From Chloroflexota bacterium (GTDB lineage: Bacteria > Chloroflexota > Dehalococcoidia > SM23-28-2 > RBG-16-64-32), in NCBI GenBank assembly GCA_005882715.1, contig VBEI01000100.1:1-36377 (forward strand): a stretch of DNA of 36,377 nt. The letters are read 5' to 3'. The notes under the pieces are model-generated. The model made no database searches. It was not told the DNA's origin and was given only the letters and a program-made list of their open reading frames with translations. A program made the translations under genes and the position numbers. Within the stretch, counting starts at the first letter, position 1; every line of letters starts with the position of its first letter. Positions 7,355-14,345 of the stretch are shown piece after piece.

Positions 7355-8731
7355 ATGCCACCGGAGATAAACAGCGGCGATACCGCATGGATGCTGGCGG
7401 CGGCGGCTCTCGTCATGTTCATGACGCCCGGCCTCGGCTTTTTCTATGCAGGTTTCACCCGCAGCAAGAACGTGCTCGGCACAATCATGCAGAGCTTCAT
7501 CGTAGTTGGGCTTGTGGGTGTGCTGTGGGTCCTGATCGGCTACACGCTCGCCTTTGGCCCAACCGAAGGGGGAATCATCGGCAACCTCAGCTTCATCGGA
7601 TTCAAGGACGTAGGCATCATCCCCGACGACAAGGCTGTGGTGGGCAACGTCACCTGGGGTCCGACAATCCCTCACGAGGCGTTTGCCATATTCCAGGCGA
7701 TGTTCGCCATCATAACGCCGGCACTCATTACCGGCGCTTTCGCTGAACGTGCGAAGTTCAGCACCTTCCTGGTCTTTATGGCCGCCTGGTCACTGCTCGT
7801 GTACGCGCCGGTAGCCCACTGGATTTTTGGTGCTGGCTGGCTCGGCATCGCGGACTCGGGTGGCATAAACGCGCTGGACTTCGCCGGCGGCGCGGCGATC
7901 CACGTCAATGCCGGTGCCGCCGCATTGGCCGCGGCCCTGCTCTACGGCAGGCGCAAGGGCTTCGGCAGAGAACCTATGGAACCACACAACGTCACCTACA
8001 TTGTGCTAGGCGCGGCGATCTTGTGGTTCGGCTGGTTCGGCTTCAACGCCGGTAGCGCGGGGGCCGCGAGTGGTCAGGCGGCAAACGCCTTCGTCGTCAC
8101 GAACACCGCCGCCGCCTCGGCCGCCCTTTCCTGGATGTTCGCCAGCTGGGCCCTTACGGGAAAGGCAAGCGTGATTGGGGCTGCTGCTGGCGCTGTTGCC
8201 GGACTGGTGGCAATCACACCGGCCTCGGGCTTCGTCCAACCCTGGGCTGCGATCGTCATCGGCAGCGTGGCAGGCGTTGTATGCTACCTGGCGGTGCGCG
8301 TGCGTGAACGCTCCGGCGTTGACGACTCATTGGACGTCGTTGCAGTACACGGCGTAGGCGGCACCTGGGGTGCGCTGGCAACCGGTCTCTTCGCCACAGC
8401 CGCCGTTAGCGGGCTCGCGGACAACGAGGGGCTATTCTACGGTCACCCCGCACAGGTCCTCGACCAGCTCGCCGCGATTGCCACGGTTTGGATATACTCT
8501 TTTGCCGTCACCGCCATAATTCTCAAAGTACTGGACCTCACGTTGGGCCTGCGGGTCACCGAGGACGAGGAAGAGCTCGGCCTCGACGTCACCCAGCACG
8601 GAGAGCGCGGTTATGTGCTCGACGAAGGTGCTGGTCTAGCCGTTGTCCAGTACGCCGAAGGGCCGCCGCCCGCGCCTACTTCTGCGCCGAGAGTGCAGCC
8701 CGAAAGCGCCGGCAGCGGGGCCGGGTCCTAG
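7355..8731 (+). CDS. amtB: Ammonium transporter (Amt/AmtB family)
   Basis: Channel for NH4+/NH3 uptake in the cytoplasmic membrane. The 458 residues form eleven or so hydrophobic segments from residue 10 on. The signature ALDFAGGAAIHVNAG holds Asp175 and pore His183, and VAVHGVGGTWGALATG holds the second pore His332. The cytoplasmic tail has the conserved GLDVTQHGERGY, followed by a Pro/Ala-rich extension of about 40 residues. There is no cleavable signal. A strong AGGAGGT lies 11 nt before the ATG. A PII gene follows, as in most amtB-glnK pairs, so PII probably gates the channel. A GlnR-type operator lies upstream. Confidence 0.97.
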   Translation: MPPEINSGDTAWMLAAAALVMFMTPGLGFFYAGFTRSKNVLGTIMQSFIVVGLVGVLWVLIGYTLAFGPTEGGIIGNLSFIGFKDVGIIPDDKAVVGNVTWGPTIPHEAFAIFQAMFAIITPALITGAFAERAKFSTFLVFMAAWSLLVYAPVAHWIFGAGWLGIADSGGINALDFAGGAAIHVNAGAAALAAALLYGRRKGFGREPMEPHNVTYIVLGAAILWFGWFGFNAGSAGAASGQAANAFVVTNTAAASAALSWMFASWALTGKASVIGAAAGAVAGLVAITPASGFVQPWAAIVIGSVAGVVCYLAVRVRERSGVDDSLDVVAVHGVGGTWGALATGLFATAAVSGLADNEGLFYGHPAQVLDQLAAIATVWIYSFAVTAIILKVLDLTLGLRVTEDEEELGLDVTQHGERGYVLDEGAGLAVVQYAEGPPPAPTSAPRVQPESAGSGAGS

Positions 8732-8738
8732 CGCAATG

Positions 8739-8796
8739 TGTCATTCTGAGCGAAATGAAATTCTTCGAGGCATGCGCGTAATTCTGCGAAGGAATC
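8739..8796 (+). repeat. Dispersed TGTCATTC element, half copy
   Basis: TGTCATTCTGAGCG (8739-8752), 33-bp spacer, GCGAAGGAATC (8786-8796). It starts 7 bp after the amtB stop. A clear family member. Confidence 0.8.
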
Positions 8797-8911
8797 CTCT
8801 ATGACGTGGGAGCGAGCGCCCAGACATGCTAGATCCGTGCTAGGGAACCCACCTTGAGTGGACGGGAATCGCGAGCAAGAGGCGAAGGCCTTTTCCAAGC
8901 GTCGTCAGACC

Positions 8912-8938
8912 GGGGTCTGGGGGTGTCCCCCAGACCCC
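8912..8938. other. Perfect 12-bp stem-loop between amtB and glnB
   Basis: GGGGTCTGGGGG pairs exactly with CCCCCAGACCCC around a TGT loop. On the plus strand it is followed by CCTTAGGGG rather than a T-run, so intrinsic termination is not assured. It would form a very stable RNA hairpin in any amtB-glnB transcript and may shield or process it. Confidence 0.7.
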
Positions 8939-8992
8939 CCTTAGGGGCGGGTTGGGACAGCGCGCCGTTAGGAGACAAGGAGCAGTAACGAA

Positions 8993-9334
8993 GTGTACAA
9001 ACTAGAAGCGATCATCCGACCGGAGAAGCTGGACGACGTGAAGGAAGCGCTGGCGGCCGCCGGCCTCACCGGACTGAACATCGTGCACGTCACCGGCCGA
9101 GGCGCTCAGAAGGGCATCGTTCACATGGGCCGAGGCGGCGAGACTTATACCGTCGATATGCTCCCAAAGGTCAAGATCGAGGTCGTCGTCAAGGAGGCCG
9201 ACGCCGACCGCGTGGTCAAGCTCGTCTGCGACGCAGCCCATACGGGCAATATCGGCGATGGCAAGATTTTCCTTATCCCCGTGGCCGACGCCATTAGGGT
9301 CCGCACCGGGGAAAGAGGTGACGCAGCAGTCTGA
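8993..9334 (+). CDS. glnB: PII nitrogen-regulatory signal protein
   Basis: A trimeric sensor of 2-oxoglutarate and ATP/ADP that controls AmtB and other partners. It has 113 residues. The GTG start is preceded by AAGGAG at 10 nt. The fold is intact: IIRPEKLDDVKEAL at the N-terminus, the B-loop TGNIGDGKIF, and C-terminal RVRTGERGDAAV. The T-loop is unusual: KGIVHMGRGGETYTVDMLPK has one residue more than the standard YRGAEY type and places Thr51-Tyr52 where a single Tyr51 is normally uridylylated or adenylylated. Modification at Tyr52 or no modification are both possible. It sits downstream of amtB and upstream of glnA. The choice between the names glnB and glnK is by convention only. Confidence 0.93.
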   Translation: MYKLEAIIRPEKLDDVKEALAAAGLTGLNIVHVTGRGAQKGIVHMGRGGETYTVDMLPKVKIEVVVKEADADRVVKLVCDAAHTGNIGDGKIFLIPVADAIRVRTGERGDAAV

Positions 9335-9339
9335 TAACA

Positions 9340-9419
9340 GGGAAGCAGGACTGAGGAGCAAGGAGTTCCGATTTTTCGCGGGATATTCTGGCTACTGGCT
9401 CCTATCTCCTGGATCCTGC
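9340..9419 (+). repeat. Two opposed heptamer arrays between glnB and glnA
   Basis: The first part reads GGGAAGC, AGGACTG, AGGAGCA, AGGAGTT (9340-9367). The second reads ATTCTGG, CTACTGG, CTCCTAT, CTCCTGG, ATCCTGC (9385-9419). The parts are roughly reverse complementary and could pair around the T-rich centre at 9370-9376. The second ends 3 bp before the GlnR-type operator of glnA. Confidence 0.65.
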
Positions 9420-9422
9420 CGT

Positions 9423-9438
9423 GTAACACAGCCGTAAC
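9423..9438 (+). promoter_or_regulatory. GlnR-type operator upstream of glnA
   Basis: GTAAC-ACAGCC-GTAAC has the same half-sites and the same 6-bp spacer as the amtB operator. It ends 32 bp before a perfect TATAAT, against 33 bp at amtB. Its centre would lie near -52, suitable for activation. Confidence 0.75.
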
Positions 9439-9470
9439 GTACGCACCTGCCATCGGCAGGGATGCACGCA

Positions 9471-9476
9471 TATAAT
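9471..9476 (+). promoter_or_regulatory. -10 element of the glnA promoter
   Basis: A perfect TATAAT in a GC-rich region. The hexamer 17 bp upstream, TGCCAT, is a poor -35, consistent with dependence on an activator bound at 9423-9438. The predicted leader is about 26 nt and contains the Shine-Dalgarno sequence. Confidence 0.65.
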
Positions 9477-9508
9477 CGCAAACGCAGGAAAGACCGAAGG
9501 AGGGACAA

Positions 9509-10954
9509 TTGACAACCGCAACAGACGTTCAGAAGGTCGCCGATCTGATCAAGAAGAACAACCTCCAGATCGTTGACCTCAAGTTCGCCGACCTGCCCGG
9601 CCTCTGGCAGCACTTCTCTATCCCGCCCAAGGACATGGTCGACTTCGATGACTTGCAGGGGTCGATCTGGGTGGACGGCATCGGCTTCGACGGCTCTAGC
9701 ATCCGTGGCTTCCAGGAGATCCAGGAATCCGATATGATCCTCATTCCGGACCCCGCTACCGCGCGCATCGATCCCGCTTGCGAAGTGCCTACCCTCAGCG
9801 TCCTCTGCGACATCGTCGACCCTGTGACCAGAGATCCCTACACCCGCGATCCTCGAGGAATCGCCAAGAAGGCGGAAGCGTACCTCAAGTCCACCGGTCT
9901 CGCAGACACTTCCTACTGGGGCCCTGAACTCGAATTCTTCGTCTTCGATGACATCCGTTACGACCAGAACGAGCATGAGGGCTACTACCACATCGACTCA
10001 ATCGAAGGTCAATGGAACACCGGCAGCAACACTCAGCCCAACCTCGGCTACAAGCCCCGTTACAAGGAAGGCTACTTTCCGGTCCCACCGCACGACACAC
10101 TCCAGGACATTCGCAGCGAAATGGTCATCGAGATGGAGAAAGTGGGAATCCCAGTCGAGGTGCACCACCATGAGGTAGCCACCGCCGGCCAGAACGAGAT
10201 CGACATGCGATTCACAAGCTTGACGCAGATGGCGGACAATGTCCTCTGGTACAAGTACATCGTAAAGAACGTCGCCCGCAAACACGGCAAAGTCGCGACC
10301 TTCATGCCCAAGCCTCTGTTCATGGACAACGGTTCCGGCATGCACACCCACCAGTCGCTCTGGAAGAACGGTAAGCCCCTCTTCTTCGACCAGAAGGGGT
10401 ACGCCCTTACGAGCGAGATGTGCCGCTGGTACGCCGGAGGTCTGCTCCGCCACGCCCCCGCTCTCATGGCCTTCTGCGCGCCCACGACGAACTCCTATAA
10501 GCGCCTCGTCCCGGGCTACGAAGCGCCGGTGAACCTCGTCTTCTCCGCCCGCAACCGTTCGGCCGCCGCACGTATCCCGATGTACACCTCCAACCCCAAG
10601 GCCAAGCGCATCGAGTTCCGCCCACCCGACCCGACTGCGAACCCCTACCTCGCCTTCTCCGCGATGCTTATGGCCGGCCTCGACGGCGTCCAGAAGAAGA
10701 TGGATCCAGGCGCCCCGCTCGAGAAGAACACGTACGAGCTTTCTCCTCGCGAAGAGCGCCGCCTGAAGACTGTCCCCGGCTCCCTCGACGAGTCCCTGCG
10801 CGCCCTCGAGGCCGACAACGAATTCCTTCGCCGTGGCAACGTCTTCACCGACGACGTCATCGAGACATGGCTCTCCTACAAGCGCGAAAACGAGATCGAC
10901 CCCGTCCGCCTGCGCCCTCACCCCTGGGAGTTCCACCTCTACTTCGACGCCTAG
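9509..10954 (+). CDS. glnA: Glutamine synthetase type I, beta-like
   Basis: Makes glutamine from glutamate, ammonia and ATP; dodecameric in the cytoplasm. It has 481 residues, the longer GSI-beta size. The TTG start is fixed by AGGAGG 5 nt upstream, and the protein begins at the normal point of the family. Landmarks are [14 protein letters not shown], the metal and ATP residues around [43 protein letters not shown], and [17 protein letters not shown]. The adenylylation loop [11 protein letters not shown] keeps a Tyr (about 409), so covalent control by an adenylyltransferase is possible. A GlnR-type site and a perfect -10 precede it. A second, alpha-type synthetase follows. Confidence 0.97.
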   Translation: MTTATDVQKVADLIKKNNLQIVDLKFADLPGLWQHFSIPPKDMVDFDDLQGSIWVDGIGFDGSSIRGFQEIQESDMILIPDPATARIDPACEVPTLSVLCDIVDPVTRDPYTRDPRGIAKKAEAYLKSTGLADTSYWGPELEFFVFDDIRYDQNEHEGYYHIDSIEGQWNTGSNTQPNLGYKPRYKEGYFPVPPHDTLQDIRSEMVIEMEKVGIPVEVHHHEVATAGQNEIDMRFTSLTQMADNVLWYKYIVKNVARKHGKVATFMPKPLFMDNGSGMHTHQSLWKNGKPLFFDQKGYALTSEMCRWYAGGLLRHAPALMAFCAPTTNSYKRLVPGYEAPVNLVFSARNRSAAARIPMYTSNPKAKRIEFRPPDPTANPYLAFSAMLMAGLDGVQKKMDPGAPLEKNTYELSPREERRLKTVPGSLDESLRALEADNEFLRRGNVFTDDVIETWLSYKRENEIDPVRLRPHPWEFHLYFDA

Positions 10955-10978
10955 CCGCGGCGAGGGAGCGCCCCGAAT

Positions 10979-11195
10979 TGTCATTCTGAGCGAGATGACG
11001 GTCTTGTTAATCGGCGGTTACTTCGCGAAGGAATCCGGCGGTCGTGTGGGGTGTGAACGGCTCTCTTGTCAGCGAGAGTGCTCATGGGGCCGCTGCGGTG
11101 ACACTACCCAGATGTTGACCCCACAGCTCCTCCACCAGATTCCTTCGCCGAGAGAAGTCCCTCAACGCATAAAGCTCCCGGCGCTCAGAATGACA
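10979..11195. mobile_element. Full inverted pair of the TGTCATTC element (MITE-like)
   Basis: A 217-bp unit bounded by perfect 14-bp terminal inverted repeats, TGTCATTCTGAGCG and CGCTCAGAATGACA. Inside is a second perfect 11-bp inverted pair, GCGAAGGAATC (11025-11035) and GATTCCTTCGC (11138-11148). The spacers between outer and inner repeats are 32 and 33 bp. It has no coding capacity. No clear target-site duplication was seen. It ends 14 bp before the GTG of glnA2. Confidence 0.75.
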
Positions 11196-11209
11196 CGAGA
11201 GGCGCGGCG

Positions 11210-12538
11210 GTGACCGGGGACCCCCGAGACTACGTCCTACAGACCTGCCGCGAGCACGACGTCAAGTTCATCCGCCTCTGGTTCACCGACATCCTTGGCT
11301 CCCTAAAGAGCGTCGCCATCACCGTCGAAGAGCTGCCCGAAGCCCTCGAAGAGGGGGTCGGCTTCGACGGCTCCTCCATCGAGGGCTTCGCTCGCATCGA
11401 CGAGTCCGACATGATGGCGATGCCGGACCCTACCACGTTCGCAATCCTCCCCTGGCGCCCCACCGAGCGCCGTGTGGCCCGCATGTTCTGCGATATTACC
11501 CACCCGGACGGTTCCCCATTCGAGGGTGACCCACGCTTCGTTCTCCGCCGCAACCTCCAGCGCGCCACCGACCTTCATTACACCTTCTACGTCGGCCCGG
11601 AGCTCGAGTACTTCTACTTCGCGAACTCAGACACTCCGCAGACCCTAGACGTTGGCGGCTACTTCGACCTGACCCCTCTCGACGCTGGCACCGACCTCCG
11701 CCGCGAGACCGTCCTCACCCTCGAAGAGCTCGGCATCCCCGTCGAGGCCTCTCACCACGAAGTCGCGCCCTCCCAGCACGAGATCGACCTGCGCTATACC
11801 GACGCCCTCACCATGGCGGACAACACCATGACCTATCGCCTGGCTGTCAAGGAGGTCGCCTTCAAGAACAACGTTTACGCCAGCTTCATGCCAAAGCCGC
11901 TGCGGGACGAAAACGGCTCCGGCATGCACGTCCACCAATCCCTCTTCAACGGCGAGCGCAACGCCTTCTTTGACGCGAGCGACCCGTACCACCTCTCCGC
12001 CCTCGCCCGCAGCTATGTCGCCGGTCTCCTGCGCCATGCCAAGGAGATCACGCTCGTTACCAATCAGTGGATCAACTCATATAAGCGTCTCGTCCACGGC
12101 TTCGAAGCGCCCGTCTATCTCTCCTGGGCCCGCCGCAACCGCTCCGACCTCATCCGCGTGCCGCAGTACAAGCCCGGCAAAGAGAACGCGACCCGCATCG
12201 AGTACCGCGCAGCCGACCCCGCCTGCAACCCCTATCTCGCCTTCGCCGCCATGCTCGCCGCCGGCCTCGAGGGCATCGCGAAGGAATACCCTTGCCCGGA
12301 CCCAGTCGAAGAGAACGTCTTTGAGATGACCGATCAGCAGAAGAAGGAGCGCGGCATCGACCACCTCCCCGGCAGCCTCTGGGAAGCTGTCGAATATGCC
12401 GAAAGCAGCGATTTACTGCGCCGCTGTCTGGGCGACCACCTTCACGAAAGCCTGCTCACCAACAAGAAGATCGAGTGGAGTAACTTCCGAAGACAAGTAA
12501 CAGACTACGAATTGAAGCGCTACCTTCCGATCCTGTAA
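11210..12538 (+). CDS. Glutamine synthetase type I, alpha-like
   Basis: A second GSI, 442 residues, matching the shorter alpha class of Gram-positives and Thermotoga. The motif GSSIEGFARIDESDM places Arg62 where Bacillus GS has its feedback-inhibition Arg62. The position of the adenylylation Tyr is Phe371 (EENVFEMTD), so control by adenylylation is excluded. Active-site motifs are present: GPELEYFYF, SHHEVAPSQHEID, MPKPLRDENGSGMHVHQSL and RIEYRAADPACNPY. The C-terminal EWSNFRRQVTDYELKRYL also fits the alpha type. The start is GTG with only a weak GAGAGGCG before it, just after the inverted repeat element. Biosynthetic glutamine synthesis is most likely; a gamma-glutamylamine-type substrate is a less likely alternative. 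Confidence 0.93.
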   Translation: MTGDPRDYVLQTCREHDVKFIRLWFTDILGSLKSVAITVEELPEALEEGVGFDGSSIEGFARIDESDMMAMPDPTTFAILPWRPTERRVARMFCDITHPDGSPFEGDPRFVLRRNLQRATDLHYTFYVGPELEYFYFANSDTPQTLDVGGYFDLTPLDAGTDLRRETVLTLEELGIPVEASHHEVAPSQHEIDLRYTDALTMADNTMTYRLAVKEVAFKNNVYASFMPKPLRDENGSGMHVHQSLFNGERNAFFDASDPYHLSALARSYVAGLLRHAKEITLVTNQWINSYKRLVHGFEAPVYLSWARRNRSDLIRVPQYKPGKENATRIEYRAADPACNPYLAFAAMLAAGLEGIAKEYPCPDPVEENVFEMTDQQKKERGIDHLPGSLWEAVEYAESSDLLRRCLGDHLHESLLTNKKIEWSNFRRQVTDYELKRYLPIL

Positions 12539-12610
12539 GCGCGTGCAGTGTAGGCGGGCAGCTTCAGGCGGCGTAGGCTGCTGACCGGCCACCGGCACTG
12601 GCCTCCGCCG

Positions 12611-14263
12611 TTATGGCACGCAGGCCGTCCCGAATAGCCCCGTTAACCGTGATATATCACCGATGACGTCGATGAGGCGGTCTGGCGGGTCGGGCGCCAC
12701 GTCGTAGCGCGCGGGCGCCGGAGGCACGCTCTGCGCGAACGCGCCTGTCACCTTCGAGATGTCGCCGATGATGTCCACGAACCTGTCATCGTTTATGTCA
12801 GCCGGCCAGGGTGACACCGGCTCCCCGAAAGCTGGCCCCCGCTCGTCGTCCGGCGTCGTCGTATCCGCGCAGCGGTCCAGTACATCAGTCCCGATCACCG
12901 CTTCCGAGGCGTCGCTGAATGTGTCGTTGTCGTCATCGAGATCGCAGGCGTTGCCGTGGCCGTCGCCGTCCGAATCCGGCGTCGCGGCGCAAGTGAGCCG
13001 GTAGACGGCGCTTTGGAAGGTAATCACGAGCAACTCCCCGTTGGGAAGCTCGGCGAAGGATGTTATGTTGTACGGCGAATCGACCAGCTGCACCGGATTG
13101 CTGGTGTCTGCGGGGTTCACGGCCCAGATCCGCCCGGAGCAATAGTCCCCGTACACGTACCAACCGTAAATCTCCTGCAACACCGTCCCGCGATAGATAT
13201 AGCCGCCCGTCACCGAACAACCAAGGGTGTGGGCGTACACAGCCCGCGGGAAGATAAAGGGGCTCGGCGGGGATGTGCAGCCGGCCGGCTCAAATGAAGC
13301 ATTGCCTTCATAGCAGTCCCAACCGTAGTTCCCGCCTTTTGCGATCTTCTCTACCTCCTCCCACGCATCTTGACCGACGTCGGCCATCCAGAGGTCTCCG
13401 CTCACCCGGTCGAAGCTGTAGCGCCAGGGATTGCGCAGGCCGTAGGCCCATAGCCGGTCGTCTCCGGCCACTCCCACGAACGGGTTATCAGCCGGGATCG
13501 AGTAAGTTTGCTGCCCGGTCACATTGATCCGGATCATTGCTCCCAATAGGTCATTAATGTCCTGCCCGGTCTCATTAGGGTCGCCTGCCCCGCCGCCGTC
13601 TCCAATCGATAAGTAGAGGTAACCGCCGGGCCCGAACAGCAAGCGGCCGCCGTTGTGATTGCTTTGAGCGATCTCCTGGTCGATATCGAGTACCACCGTC
13701 TCGCTCGCTTCCACCATGTCGTTGTTTACCACGGGCATTCGCGCGATCCGTGAGCAGCGTGTGATCGGCGCGCATCTCGTTGCCAGCGGCGTGTAGTAAA
13801 CATAGACGCGGCTGTCGCCTGTGAAGTTCGGCGAGAAGGCAAGGGATAGAAGACCTTCCTCACTGCTCGACCTTACGAGGCCGGATAGGTTACCGAACTC
13901 AGTCCGGGCGAAGGCCCCGGTCAGCGAGACACGCCATACGACGCCGCCCTGGGTGACCACCACTGCCTCATCCGGCTTGCCCGGAATCAATGCGAAATCG
14001 ACCATGCTGCCGATATTCGCCGTCGTCACGTCCTGCACGAGCGCATATCCGTTAGGGGTTGGCGCCGCCTGCGCGGCCGGCGCATCGCCTCGGCCCACGA
14101 CCAACGACGCCAGTGTTACAACGCTGAGGACCGCGAAGATGGCGAGCCTGCGCGCGAGCGAGCCGCCGGGATGCCTGTCCGCCGTGCGCCTATTTCGGGT
14201 TCCCTCCTTCTTCTCGGCCCGGTCGGGAACGCGAGAGCCGCAATCGGATGGCGTCGCGTGCAT
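12611..14263 (-). CDS. Secreted PQQ-type sugar (glucose/sorbosone) dehydrogenase with calcium-binding C-terminal repeats
   Basis: Predicted extracellular oxidoreductase of 550 residues. The track ORF begins at 14455, but ATG 14263 has GGAGGAGG 6 nt upstream and a TATAAT 35 bp away, and is followed by a signal peptide (LARRLAIFAVLSVVTLASLVV, then APAAQAAP). The beta-propeller covers roughly residues 70-430: VDFALIPGKPDEAVVVTQ, GLLSLAFSPNF, NHNGGRLLFGPGGYLYLSIGDGG, YGLRNPWRYSFD, and ADVGQDAWEEVEKI. A thrombospondin type 3-like stretch follows (DSDGDGHGNACDLDDDND). Two dockerin-like units end the protein (DINDDRFVDIIGDISKVTG and DRLIDVIGDISRLTG). These Asp-rich parts suggest calcium binding and surface or partner attachment. 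Substrate unknown. Confidence 0.88.
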   Translation of the reverse strand: MHATPSDCGSRVPDRAEKKEGTRNRRTADRHPGGSLARRLAIFAVLSVVTLASLVVGRGDAPAAQAAPTPNGYALVQDVTTANIGSMVDFALIPGKPDEAVVVTQGGVVWRVSLTGAFARTEFGNLSGLVRSSSEEGLLSLAFSPNFTGDSRVYVYYTPLATRCAPITRCSRIARMPVVNNDMVEASETVVLDIDQEIAQSNHNGGRLLFGPGGYLYLSIGDGGGAGDPNETGQDINDLLGAMIRINVTGQQTYSIPADNPFVGVAGDDRLWAYGLRNPWRYSFDRVSGDLWMADVGQDAWEEVEKIAKGGNYGWDCYEGNASFEPAGCTSPPSPFIFPRAVYAHTLGCSVTGGYIYRGTVLQEIYGWYVYGDYCSGRIWAVNPADTSNPVQLVDSPYNITSFAELPNGELLVITFQSAVYRLTCAATPDSDGDGHGNACDLDDDNDTFSDASEAVIGTDVLDRCADTTTPDDERGPAFGEPVSPWPADINDDRFVDIIGDISKVTGAFAQSVPPAPARYDVAPDPPDRLIDVIGDISRLTGLFGTACVP

Positions 14264-14297
14264 GGGTGACCTCCTCCCATGAGCTCCGGCCCGGACC

Positions 14298-14303
14298 ATT
14301 ATA
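14298..14303 (-). promoter_or_regulatory. -10 element of the sugar dehydrogenase gene
   Basis: The minus strand reads GGGTATAATGG, a perfect -10 hexamer. No recognisable -35 lies 17 bp upstream. Transcription from near 14291 gives a leader of about 28 nt to the ATG at 14263 and supports that start. Confidence 0.5.
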
Positions 14304-14345
14304 CCCGTCCCCCTCCCGTGGACCGCCAGGCGGAGCGGGCCGCGC

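Noticed and set aside
9998-10984. 328-residue minus-strand ORF
   Set aside because: A mirror of the glnA codon bias. The opposite strand encodes a complete glutamine synthetase.
10979-11195. Insertion sequence
   Set aside because: There are terminal inverted repeats but no transposase frame and no clear target duplication. At most a non-autonomous element.
12539-12610. Terminator between the convergent glnA2 and sugar dehydrogenase genes
   Set aside because: Only a 5-bp GGCCA/TGGCC stem without a T-run was found. Not convincing.
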